A DNA stretch of 64,000 bases from the NCBI RefSeq assembly GCF_001484765.1, contig NZ_LLXO01000012.1, forward strand, positions 186,001 through 250,000, written 5' to 3'. Made by a program: the position numbers and the translations under genes. Below the pieces are notes generated by a model. It saw only the letters and a list, made by a program, of their open reading frames with translations, did no database searches and had not been told where the DNA came from. Of the stretch, positions 1 to 8,867 are shown one piece after another. Within the stretch, counting starts at the first letter, position 1, and each line of letters starts with the position of its first letter. This stretch comes from Entomohabitans teleogrylli (GTDB taxonomy: Bacteria; Pseudomonadota; Gammaproteobacteria; Enterobacterales; Enterobacteriaceae).

Positions 1-1757
1 ATAAAGTGGCGGGTGATGGCCGCACAGAGGCATTTCCCGGTCTCTGGGATCGGCGTCCGGATGCGTTGTTGCGCCTGTTGATCCACTGCGACAGTGAACC
101 GGTTTGCCAGTTCGCGCTGCGCGCCCTGAAAGATAACCTGACATTTTGTCGCGCGCTGGCGGAAGAGGATGTGTTGCGGCTGCTCGCCCGACCTTACCCG
201 AAGATCATTGATTTTACGATTTCGCTGCTGGCCGGGCGTGCGCTCAGCCCTGCGCTGCTGGTGGCGTTGATAAACAGCGGCCACCCGCAGGCGGTTACCC
301 TGGCACTGACCCATCTGGGGAATATCTCCACGCTGTTTGCCGACAGCGCTCTGGCGGCACAACTGCTGTTAATTGATAACGCGATGTTACGCGGCTGGCT
401 TAGCGGGCGGCTGAATCAGGAACGCCCTGGCGGCATCGCGCAAACCGCCGTTCAGGAGGCGCTGCTGCAGCGCGCCGGCGCCGCGGATACCACCTTCGGT
501 GAAGAGCATGCTTTATGGCTGGCCGCTCATCTGGCCAGCTACTTCAGCCAGGCGCCGGTCCCGACGCTGGCGATGCTGGGTGAACTGCTTGAGCAGCGCG
601 ATGATGGCGTACAACTGTTGGCGGCGCGTCTGCTGGTATCCGGACCGTATTCCTTAAGCGATATTCCTGAGCCGCTGGTGGCGCGTATTCACCACTCCTC
701 CTGTGCGGCGATACGGGCCGCTGGCGTTGCCCTGTTGGGTAAGCAGAGCGTTGAAGGGCTATTCAGCCAACTGGCGCTGATTGTCGATCTGATCATGTGC
801 GGTGAAGCGCCGGAACAGCAGGCCTGCTACGGTTTACTGGCGCAACTGACGGCGCCTTATCCCCAGGCGGTTTTCGATCAACTGTTCCCGCTGTTGTTTA
901 AAAAGGAGCGGCTGGAGGGCCAGCATCAGGCGCTGCTGGCATTTATGACGCAGCAGCTCCAGGAACCGCTGGCGCGACTGGATAAAGACACCCTGTGGCG
1001 TCTGCTCCATGCGCGTTCACTGGCGGCTCAGGCGCTGGGATACGATGTATTGCAACGCCGTTCGCCGCTGGAGTTCAGTATCAGACAGTGGGTAGCGCTG
1101 GCCGGCCATGCCGACTTGCGGGTGCGTGACTATGCGCTGCGGGCGTTTGAACAGTATCCGCAGGTTGTTCGGGAGCATAGCGCGGATGCGCTGGCGCTGC
1201 TGGAAAGCGAGTGGCAAACGACTCGCGAGGCCGGTTTCGATTTTTTCCGCAGCCATTTTGCGGCGGAAAACTGGACGCCGGACCTGATCGTCAACCTGTG
1301 CGATAGCGGCCGTGAAGATGTGCAGGCATATGGTCGGGAACTGTTGCAAACCTTCTTTCAGCGCCAGCAGGGCGAACTGTATCTGCTGCGTCTGAGTGAG
1401 CATCCTTCCGCCACGGTTCAGACGTTTGTGACCCGTTTCTTCCACGACTATGCCGCCGGCAAACCGGAGATTATTCTGGCTCTGAAGCCCTGTTTCCTGG
1501 CCATATTGTCGCAGGTTAACCGCGGGCGCCTGGCCAAAGATCGGACGCTGGCATTTTTGACCGAACAGGCGCAGACCAGTCCACAGGTACTGGAGATGGT
1601 GTGTGAAATCTTCACTCGCCTGTCGTTGACGGTGGTGTTTAAGGACAAGGCGCCGCTGATTGGCGCCATGCTGGCGTTACGTCAGCGGCATCCCGATCTG
1701 CCGCTGCCGCTGGCGATTTCCGCGAGACCGGTAAAGGGAAACTATCATGCAGGTTAA
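1..1757 (+). CDS. ARM/HEAT-repeat protein of a retron operon (5' end cut off)
   Basis: The frame is open from the first bases of the window, so the true start lies upstream; only the last 583 or so residues are seen. The protein is almost entirely amphipathic alpha-helical pairs rich in Leu/Ala (for example LLRLLIHC, ALRALKD, LLARLL, ALRAFEQY), the pattern of ARM/HEAT repeats, with no transmembrane segment or catalytic motif that I recognise. Its stop overlaps the next start by 11 bases, so it is co-translated with the SWIM protein and belongs to the same operon as the reverse transcriptase downstream. An ARM-repeat protein with a WHSWIM protein and an RT is the composition I recall for type XIII retrons. 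By inference it is a scaffold or effector component. Family assignment rests on helical-repeat appearance only. Confidence 0.75.
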   Translation, partial: KVAGDGRTEAFPGLWDRRPDALLRLLIHCDSEPVCQFALRALKDNLTFCRALAEEDVLRLLARPYPKIIDFTISLLAGRALSPALLVALINSGHPQAVTLALTHLGNISTLFADSALAAQLLLIDNAMLRGWLSGRLNQERPGGIAQTAVQEALLQRAGAADTTFGEEHALWLAAHLASYFSQAPVPTLAMLGELLEQRDDGVQLLAARLLVSGPYSLSDIPEPLVARIHHSSCAAIRAAGVALLGKQSVEGLFSQLALIVDLIMCGEAPEQQACYGLLAQLTAPYPQAVFDQLFPLLFKKERLEGQHQALLAFMTQQLQEPLARLDKDTLWRLLHARSLAAQALGYDVLQRRSPLEFSIRQWVALAGHADLRVRDYALRAFEQYPQVVREHSADALALLESEWQTTREAGFDFFRSHFAAENWTPDLIVNLCDSGREDVQAYGRELLQTFFQRQQGELYLLRLSEHPSATVQTFVTRFFHDYAAGKPEIILALKPCFLAILSQVNRGRLAKDRTLAFLTEQAQTSPQVLEMVCEIFTRLSLTVVFKDKAPLIGAMLALRQRHPDLPLPLAISARPVKGNYHAG

Positions 1758-3384
1758 TTATCGCTACCAGGGAAAAAGCCGCTTAACCGACGATGGCGGC
1801 CAGACCAGTCTCGCCTTTGTCCCGGACAGTTTGCGTCAGCCGGCGTTTTTCGTCGGCGAACTGAAAAACAAACTGGCGTTTCGTGAAGCTATCTCGGCGC
1901 TGCATAACGTGGTTATCTCCGATATGCGTTTTCAGCCCAAAAACCGCGACGAGTACCAGCGCTGGCTGGCCGCAGAAGAGCAGCGGCTGCTGGCGGAGTT
2001 CCTCGGTACCAAAGCCAGTCTGCAACAGGAGACAGGGAAGGTCGTCGCGGAGTTAGCGACGATGAGCCAGCAGGAACAGCATCTTTTGGCGCCGTTTCGC
2101 CGGGCGCAGAACGCCTATTTTAATTACCTGTATAAAAAGGATATTGACGCCTGGTATGTGCTGGATCCGGTGATCACCGTCCACCCTGATGAAGTGTTCT
2201 TTGAATGTTTCTCAGAAGATGAGTCCAGCTACGGCAAGCTGAGCTGCCACTACGAGGTGTTTGATAATATCAGCGACCACGCTTACGGCACGACCAACAT
2301 CGACTACTCGGAAGGGCTGTATCAGGCCTTCCAGAAGATCCGCAGCTATCGCCAGACGCAACTGAAAATTGATCCGGACGGATTCGCGCTGCATACCGAT
2401 GGCAGCGAGTTTGAAGAGAAGAAAATCTCACTGCCGGACAGTTGGGTACGCGGCTTTTTGCAGGTCAGTTCCGCCATGACCCTGCCGATGGTCACCTTCA
2501 CCCTACAGCCAGGGGATATTTACAATCTCTGCTACCTGCTACGTCGCCGCAAAGAGCGTCACGGTCCGCGGGCGCTGCGGTTTATGCTGCAGCCTGGCCA
2601 GCCGGTAAAAGTGATGCTTGAACCCTGGGGAGAAGTGTTGACCTGCCCACGTTCGCTGTACAGTGGCGATCAACCGCGGGAAATCCGCATCTGGGGGCGG
2701 CGACGCCTGCATATTCTGGAACGTCTGATTCCGGTGGCGAATCGGTTTGACATCAGTTTGCTGGGGGACGGCATGCCCTCTTTCTGGGTGGCGGATCTCG
2801 GAGATATGCGTTTCACCCTCGGTCTGTCCGGCTGGAGTGCTAACGACTGGTCCGGACAGGGGAATTTCGATTTACTCGCCCCCCGCCAACAGGTAGATAA
2901 CCAGACGCTGGAACGGGTTTATCAGGCGCTGAGCGCGAGTTGGGCGGAGTCCAGCGCCTCGCTGGCCGCCCGGCTGGGGCTGGATGAGGATGTCGTGAAG
3001 GCGGCGCTGGCGGGTTACAGTCAGCATGGCCAGGTGCTGTATGACCTGGGGAAAGACGTTTATCGCATCCGGGCGCTGTGTCGCGAGCCGATTGCGCTGG
3101 ATCGTCTGCGCTTCGCTCATGAGCGCGAAGAGAAGGCCAGTAACTTTGTTATGGCGAATCTGGTAAAGGTGACTCGTTGCGAAGGCAATGAGCAGGGCAT
3201 GGCGATAGAGGGTGAAGTGCTGGACAACGCAGTGCGTTATCCGGTGGCGCTGTGCCTGGACGGCGATCGGCGGCTGGTCGAAGGGCATTGCGCTTGCTTC
3301 TACTTTCATCAGCATCGTCTGCGTCGCGGCCCGTGTGAACATCTGCTGGCGTTGCGCCAGGCGGCCAGGGAGCAGGCGTCATGA
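1747..3384 (+). CDS. Winged-helix/SWIM zinc-finger protein (WHSWIM) of a retron operon
   Basis: 545 residues. The C-terminus carries a SWIM zinc finger: C515-x-C517, then 12 residues, then C530-x-H532. SWIM domains bind nucleic acid or protein. Before it, roughly residues 390-445 hold a helix-rich stretch ending in a basic strand that looks like a winged helix, which fits the WHSWIM name used for a retron accessory protein. The N-terminal 380 residues are not recognised; they contain many aromatic and acidic residues and no membrane segment. The start ATG at 1747 is preceded by AAGGGAA with six bases spacing and overlaps the end of the ARM gene. The downstream gap is not empty: it holds the predicted retron RNA and its promoter. 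Its role in the retron (toxin, DNA binding or sensing) cannot be told from sequence. Confidence 0.8.
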   Translation: MQVNYRYQGKSRLTDDGGQTSLAFVPDSLRQPAFFVGELKNKLAFREAISALHNVVISDMRFQPKNRDEYQRWLAAEEQRLLAEFLGTKASLQQETGKVVAELATMSQQEQHLLAPFRRAQNAYFNYLYKKDIDAWYVLDPVITVHPDEVFFECFSEDESSYGKLSCHYEVFDNISDHAYGTTNIDYSEGLYQAFQKIRSYRQTQLKIDPDGFALHTDGSEFEEKKISLPDSWVRGFLQVSSAMTLPMVTFTLQPGDIYNLCYLLRRRKERHGPRALRFMLQPGQPVKVMLEPWGEVLTCPRSLYSGDQPREIRIWGRRRLHILERLIPVANRFDISLLGDGMPSFWVADLGDMRFTLGLSGWSANDWSGQGNFDLLAPRQQVDNQTLERVYQALSASWAESSASLAARLGLDEDVVKAALAGYSQHGQVLYDLGKDVYRIRALCREPIALDRLRFAHEREEKASNFVMANLVKVTRCEGNEQGMAIEGEVLDNAVRYPVALCLDGDRRLVEGHCACFYFHQHRLRRGPCEHLLALRQAAREQAS

Positions 3385-3414
3385 CACTGTTGGCGATATC
3401 AGACGATTTTGCAG

Positions 3415-3442
3415 TTGAAGCATGCGGGCAAATCCATATACT
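3415..3442 (+). promoter_or_regulatory. Predicted sigma-70 promoter for the retron RNA
   Basis: TTGAAG (3415-3420) and TATACT (3437-3442) are separated by 16 bases. A transcript starting about seven bases after the -10 box would begin near 3449, two or three bases before the a1 repeat of the predicted retron RNA. This agreement of position is the main support. Confidence 0.6.
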
Positions 3443-3448
3443 GGGTAA

Positions 3449-3677
3449 CAATAGCGGCGTGGCGACTCAACCTTGCATCCCGGATGGTGGATCGCCATTC
3501 AGGTTTTATGACTACCCACGCGTCACTGATGCAATCTTCACTGGGCAGAGTCTCGGTACCCGTCACCATTGCGGTATGACTTCACAGAAGTCAATAGGTG
3601 ACGGGTACCGGACTCTGCGTCGAGTTGATTCCCTCAGTACCAGGAACTCTTCGAAGGCATTTTCCGCCACGCCGCTA
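3449..3677 (+). ncRNA. Predicted retron msr-msd RNA
   Basis: The gap between the SWIM gene and the RT gene has the architecture of a retron template RNA. The ends are a perfect 13-base inverted repeat: TAGCGGCGTGGCG at 3452-3464 (a1) and its complement at 3665-3677 (a2). Inside a1 is an msr-like region closed by TTGCATC (3473-3479) pairing with GATGCAA (3528-3534), enclosing an 8-bp hairpin (3482-3489 with 3493-3500). Next is a long msd-like hairpin: 3545-3567 pairs with 3597-3618 over 22 bp with a single bulged base (T3553); its loop contains a second hairpin, TGACTTC (3577-3583) with GAAGTCA (3587-3593). The RT start is 65 bases after a2. The branching guanosine cannot be placed with confidence, and the usual AGC after a1 is not evident. 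Confidence 0.75.
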
Positions 3678-3741
3678 CCCTTCTCCGCGTTTCCTCGTGT
3701 TTATTCCGCTTATCCCGCATTACGTCCAGGGAGTGTACGTT

Positions 3742-5424
3742 ATGTCTGAATCACCTAAGCTGACGCGCCAGGAGATTTATCAGCGCATTCGCGAAACCAG
3801 CAAAGAAGAATATATCCTCGCGGAAATGATCCGCCTCGGATTCTGGGATGGCGACCAGGAGAAACCGGGGCTGACGGAAGCGTTTATCGCCCGCCGCGCT
3901 GAACTGGAGAAAAAGTTGCGTGCGCTGGGCGTCGAGCAAAATCTGTACCGCGATCCGCAAAAGGCGCTGGACGAGTTGCATAAGGCGCGTAAAAAAGCGG
4001 CGCTGGAAAAGCGCGAACAGACTCGCAAAGCGCGGGCGGAAAAGCGCTGGCAGCGGGCGCTGGCGTGGCATCAGACCCAGCAGTCCGCCATCACCTGGCT
4101 CGGGGAGGGGGTCTCTTGCGGCCTTGAGAATTGCGAACAGGATACTGCGCGCCTGCAAGGTCAAAACTTGCCGCTACTGCCTGACAGCCTGGCGCTGGCC
4201 AGCGCTATGGGGATCTCCCTGAATGAATTACGCTTTCTGTGTTTTCAGAAAGCGGTGTCGCAGGTTAACCACTACCGGCATTTCGCCATCGCCAAGAAAA
4301 CCGGCGGCGAGCGCCATATCTCCGCGCCGATGCCGCGCCTTAAGCGGGCCCAGTACTGGCTGCTGGAAAATGTGCTGCAGCGTGTCGCCGTTCATGAGGC
4401 GGCTCACGGTTTTGTCGCCGGACGCAGTATTCTGAGCAACGCGCTGCCGCATGTGAATAAAGCAGTGGTGGTCAATCTTGATATGGAGAACTTTTTCCCG
4501 ACCATCAGCTACCGGCGGGTGAAAGGGGTTTTTCGCCATCTGGGCTATTCAGAGCAGATAGCGACCGAAATGGCGCTGCTCACTACCGAGCCGGAGGTGG
4601 AGTGCGTCACGCTGGATGATGAAAAATGGTTTGTGCGCCAGGGAGAGCGTTTTCTTCCCCAGGGGGCGCCCACCAGTCCGGCGCTATCGAATATCCTGTG
4701 TCGGCGTCTTGACAGCCGTCTGAACGCCATGGCGCAAAAACTGGGGTTTACCTACACCCGCTATGCGGACGACGTCACTTTTTCCTGCGCCGGTCGGGAC
4801 GGGAATGTTCAGCAGTTGCTGTGGCGCTGTAAGCAGATCATTCAGGATGAAGGGTTCCGGGTTCATCCGGCGAAAACCCGCGTGATGCGTAAACCGCAAA
4901 AGCAGGAAGTGACCGGGGTGGTGGTCAATGAAAAGCCGTCGGTAGACAAAAAAACGCTGCGGCGCTTTAGGGCATTACTGTTTCAAATTGCCAGAGACGG
5001 CATGGAAGGCAAGTGCTGGGGCAGCGGCGAACTGATGGCCAGTGTTGAGGGGTATGCGAATTTTGTGGCGATGATTGCGCCGGAGAAGGGCATTGCGTTG
5101 CAAAAGCAGGTCACCGATCTGAAGCGCCAGTATGGCTATGAGGTGAAACCCGGACGTATTACGGCCCTGAACCGCAGGCTGTTTCGCGCCAGGGCAGCCC
5201 GCGGCGAGGCGCCGCGCGACAACTGGTGGCAGGCGCAGGGGCGGCCGCAGCCGCAACTGGAGTATGTCGAGCCGCCGCAGAAGAGGGTAGAGGCGAGCGA
5301 CGCCGCCGTACGTTTCTCCAGGCGGGGCCATGGCGGTGAGAGCGAGGCGCCGCGCCGTCGCCATTCCGTGCTGTGGTGGCTGTTTCTGGCGCTGGTGGTC
5401 TGGCTAATTCTGCGCATACTGTAA
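3742..5424 (+). CDS. Retron-type reverse transcriptase with C-terminal membrane anchor
   Basis: 560 residues from the ATG at 3742, which has AGGGAG eight bases upstream; an in-frame extension to 3598 would run into the RNA hairpin and is rejected. The RT core spans about 175-470: catalytic D247 in NLDMENFF, YADD at 341-344, and the two retron-specific signatures NAxxH (N233-H237) and VTG (390-392). No maturase or endonuclease domain follows, so this is not a group II intron protein. Two parts are unusual for a retron RT of about 300-400 residues: a charged, probably coiled-coil N-terminal extension (about 1-170, with a Lys/Arg/Glu-rich stretch at 52-105), and a basic, proline-rich tail ending in a hydrophobic helix (about 543-560) that could anchor the enzyme in the inner membrane. 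It would copy the msd part of the adjacent RNA into msDNA. Confidence 0.92.
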   Translation: MSESPKLTRQEIYQRIRETSKEEYILAEMIRLGFWDGDQEKPGLTEAFIARRAELEKKLRALGVEQNLYRDPQKALDELHKARKKAALEKREQTRKARAEKRWQRALAWHQTQQSAITWLGEGVSCGLENCEQDTARLQGQNLPLLPDSLALASAMGISLNELRFLCFQKAVSQVNHYRHFAIAKKTGGERHISAPMPRLKRAQYWLLENVLQRVAVHEAAHGFVAGRSILSNALPHVNKAVVVNLDMENFFPTISYRRVKGVFRHLGYSEQIATEMALLTTEPEVECVTLDDEKWFVRQGERFLPQGAPTSPALSNILCRRLDSRLNAMAQKLGFTYTRYADDVTFSCAGRDGNVQQLLWRCKQIIQDEGFRVHPAKTRVMRKPQKQEVTGVVVNEKPSVDKKTLRRFRALLFQIARDGMEGKCWGSGELMASVEGYANFVAMIAPEKGIALQKQVTDLKRQYGYEVKPGRITALNRRLFRARAARGEAPRDNWWQAQGRPQPQLEYVEPPQKRVEASDAAVRFSRRGHGGESEAPRRRHSVLWWLFLALVVWLILRIL

Positions 5425-5439
5425 ATTGCCCGCCAGGCC

Positions 5440-5468
5440 TTGCGTTTACCAGGCGGCGTAAGTAGAAT
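5440..5468 (+). promoter_or_regulatory. Promoter of the rpsF operon
   Basis: TTGCGT (5440-5445) and TAGAAT (5463-5468) are 17 bases apart, about 100 bases before rpsF. It lies only 16 bases after the RT stop codon, so the ribosomal protein operon has its own strong promoter whatever the retron is doing. Confidence 0.75.
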
Positions 5469-5482
5469 GACGCGTCAATTTT

Positions 5483-5529
5483 TCAGCCGCCTTTCAAACA
5501 CGTTCCTTGCCTCCCCGGGCCGCGGCTGA
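5483..5529 (+). promoter_or_regulatory. S6:S18-type autoregulatory leader upstream of rpsF
   Basis: TCAGCCGC (5483-5490) pairs perfectly with GCGGCTGA (5522-5529), enclosing a C-rich loop. A second GGCTGA at 5541-5546, next to the ribosome-binding region, could compete for the same 5' arm. A CCG-containing leader hairpin bound by the S6:S18 complex is known for rpsF transcripts in many bacteria; assignment here rests on position and fold. Confidence 0.6.
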
Positions 5530-5550
5530 CCCAGACAGGAGGCTGAATAA

Positions 5551-5958
<408 letters not shown>

Positions 5959-5964
5959 TTACTG

Positions 5965-6511
<547 letters not shown>

Positions 6512-6542
6512 TCGGCCACGGTCCACTAATACGAGACTTTGA

Positions 6543-7004
<462 letters not shown>

Positions 7005-7026
7005 TTCGTTATTCGCTGAACGTCGA

Positions 7027-7050
7027 AACGCCGGCCTGTGCCGGCGTTTT
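7027..7050 (+). terminator. Rho-independent terminator after rplI
   Basis: AACGCCGGC (7027-7035), a four-base loop, GCCGGCGTT (7040-7048), then TT and a T-rich stretch. It closes the rpsF operon 22 bases after the rplI stop. Confidence 0.85.
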
Positions 7051-7177
7051 GCTTTTCCCTGCCATGATTTTTCTTCTTTTCCTACCTTCGTTTCAAAATT
7101 GCCGACCTGGCAGTAGTGATTATTTTTTGTTTAGCAGATAATAAAATTGAAACGCAATTTTATATCTGGTGAATGGA

Positions 7178-8113
7178 ATGGATACGATTTCAGTCTTTGC
7201 CCGCAGAAATGTGGTGTTTGCCTGTGCGACGCTATGCTGTCTGCTATGGGGAAGTGCCTACCCGGGCATTAAAGGTGGGTATGAAATTTTCCACATTGCC
7301 GCCCACGACATCCCGTCGAAAGTGGTTTTTGCCGGCTGGCGGTTTTTGTTCGCCGGGCTGGTACTGTTGGTGTTAGCGGTATTGCAGGGCAAAGCGATCG
7401 GCCGCCTGCGTCCGGTTCAGTATGGTCAGTTGATGGCCCTGGGGCTGTTTCAGACCACGGTGCAGTATGTTTTCTTCTATATCGGGCTGGCGTTCACCAC
7501 CGGGGTTAAAGGATCAATCATGAATGCCACCGGGACCTTCTTCAGCGTGCTGCTGGCGCACTTCATTTACCAGAATGACAAGTTGAGTTATCACAAAGCT
7601 TTGGGCTGCATCGTTGGATTTTCCGGCGTGATGGTGGTGAATTTTAACAGTCAGTTGATGGATTTCAGCTTTAACTGGCTGGGGGACGGATTTGTGGTTT
7701 TGGCGGCGTTTGTGCTTTCTGCTGCAACGCTGTACGGCAAGCGTATTTCCCAGACTATCGACCCGACGGTGATGACCGGCTATCAGCTGGGATTCGGTGG
7801 GCTGGTACTGACCGTTGGCGGCTATGCGGCGGGGGGCGATTTGACGATTCACGGCTGGGAATCGGTGGCGATTCTCGGCTATCTGGTGCTGCTGTCGTCC
7901 GTTGCCTTCGCCCTGTGGAGCATTTTGCTGAAATACAATCGGGTGGGGATGATCGCGCCGTTTAATTTCCTGATTCCGGTTTCTGGCGCGGTACTGTCGG
8001 CGATTTTCCTCGGTGAGAATATCCTGGAGTGGAAATATGCGCTGGCGCTGGTACTGGTGTGTGGCGGGATCTGGTGGGTGAATAAACCAAAAGTAATCGG
8101 CAATGGTGGCTGA
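7178..8113 (+). CDS. EamA/DMT-family membrane transporter
   Basis: 311 residues from ATG 7178; a GTG at 7169 in frame would add three residues. About ten hydrophobic helices in two halves, each with the EamA pattern (LLWGSAYPGIKGG near the N-terminus; SSVAFALWSILLKYNRVGMIAPFNFLIPVSGAVLSAIFLGE in the second half, quoted here only as the place where the conserved loop and helices 8-9 lie). This family exports amino acids, nucleosides and other metabolites; the substrate cannot be predicted. E. coli has nothing here between rplI and ytfB. The upstream 130 bases are AT-rich and probably hold its promoter. It is convergent with the MaoC gene and separate from the catabolic cluster. Confidence 0.88.
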   Translation: MDTISVFARRNVVFACATLCCLLWGSAYPGIKGGYEIFHIAAHDIPSKVVFAGWRFLFAGLVLLVLAVLQGKAIGRLRPVQYGQLMALGLFQTTVQYVFFYIGLAFTTGVKGSIMNATGTFFSVLLAHFIYQNDKLSYHKALGCIVGFSGVMVVNFNSQLMDFSFNWLGDGFVVLAAFVLSAATLYGKRISQTIDPTVMTGYQLGFGGLVLTVGGYAAGGDLTIHGWESVAILGYLVLLSSVAFALWSILLKYNRVGMIAPFNFLIPVSGAVLSAIFLGENILEWKYALALVLVCGGIWWVNKPKVIGNGG

Positions 8114-8201
8114 AGCGTCACCTGTTGCCTGCTCAGATTGTGAAGTCTGACGCATTCTTCCTGGTGTCGCCCTGGCAGATCGTGCCAGGGCGTTGGTTAT
8201 G

Positions 8202-8681
8202 TCAGTCCGTCATCATCAGCAGGGTTTCGCCCTGCTGGACGATTTTTCCTTGCTGGTTAAATAGCTGCAGAGCAAAGGTGACAATCCCCCTGTCAGGTCG
8301 CCGCGTCGGGCGTTTTTTAACGACAGTGATATGGGCAAAAATACGATCTCCCGGCAGCAGCGGTGTGCAGAATGACCAGTTCCAGTTTAATGTTGCGACG
8401 GCTTTTAAACGCACGCAGGAGCGGTTTTTCAGGCCATCAGTTAGCGCCAGGCCTAATAAGCCGTGAGCAATCCGCCCGGGAAAACCTTTCTCCCGGGCAA
8501 ATTCGTCGTCCATATGAACATCAAAAAAATCTCCGCTGATGCCAGCAAAAGCAACGATTTGTGATTCGGTTATGTTGAGGGCTGGAGTCTGATAGTAATC
8601 CCCCGGTTGTAGCATGGCGTAGCCATATTCACCTGCTGTGAGCTCGGTTCCTGAGGGAAGGGACGTTTCCGGTTGAGTCAT
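8202..8681 (-). CDS. MaoC-like hot-dog hydratase
   Basis: 159 residues. The region GISGDFFDVHMDDEFAREKG followed by IAHGLLGLAL is the hydratase-2 motif of the MaoC/(R)-enoyl-CoA hydratase family, with the Asp (GDF) and His (VHMD) in the positions used for catalysis; the usual Asn-Pro after GDF is replaced by Phe-Asp. The family hydrates or dehydrates acyl-CoA thioesters. It is the last gene of the minus-strand cluster, 186 bases after the MFS gene, so it may be expressed from its own promoter as well. With the crotonase and CoA-transferase upstream it points to a CoA-linked pathway. Substrate unknown. Confidence 0.85.
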   Translation of the reverse strand: MTQPETSLPSGTELTAGEYGYAMLQPGDYYQTPALNITESQIVAFAGISGDFFDVHMDDEFAREKGFPGRIAHGLLGLALTDGLKNRSCVRLKAVATLNWNWSFCTPLLPGDRIFAHITVVKKRPTRRPDRGIVTFALQLFNQQGKIVQQGETLLMMTD

Positions 8682-8867
8682 GTTCTTTTCCTTTTTTCAA
8701 CACATTGAGATGTGGATTATTTCGTTGAAGAAACATCATGCTAATGATTTTTTGGTACAGATATTTATCTTCCGGGTTGAATATAAAACTTGTTTCTGAC
8801 GCTTTTTTTCAGAACCGGGATTGGTCATCAAATGAGAACACAATAGATAGCTCTGCTGGTTAATGCT

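Noticed and set aside
3598-3741. 48-codon in-frame upstream extension of the RT
   Set aside because: It would overlap the msd hairpin arm and the a2 repeat and has no ribosome site; the ATG at 3742 has a good one.
3742-5424. Group II intron RT
   Set aside because: Retron signatures NAxxH and VTG are present, and there is no maturase or HNH domain and no intron domain V-like RNA nearby.
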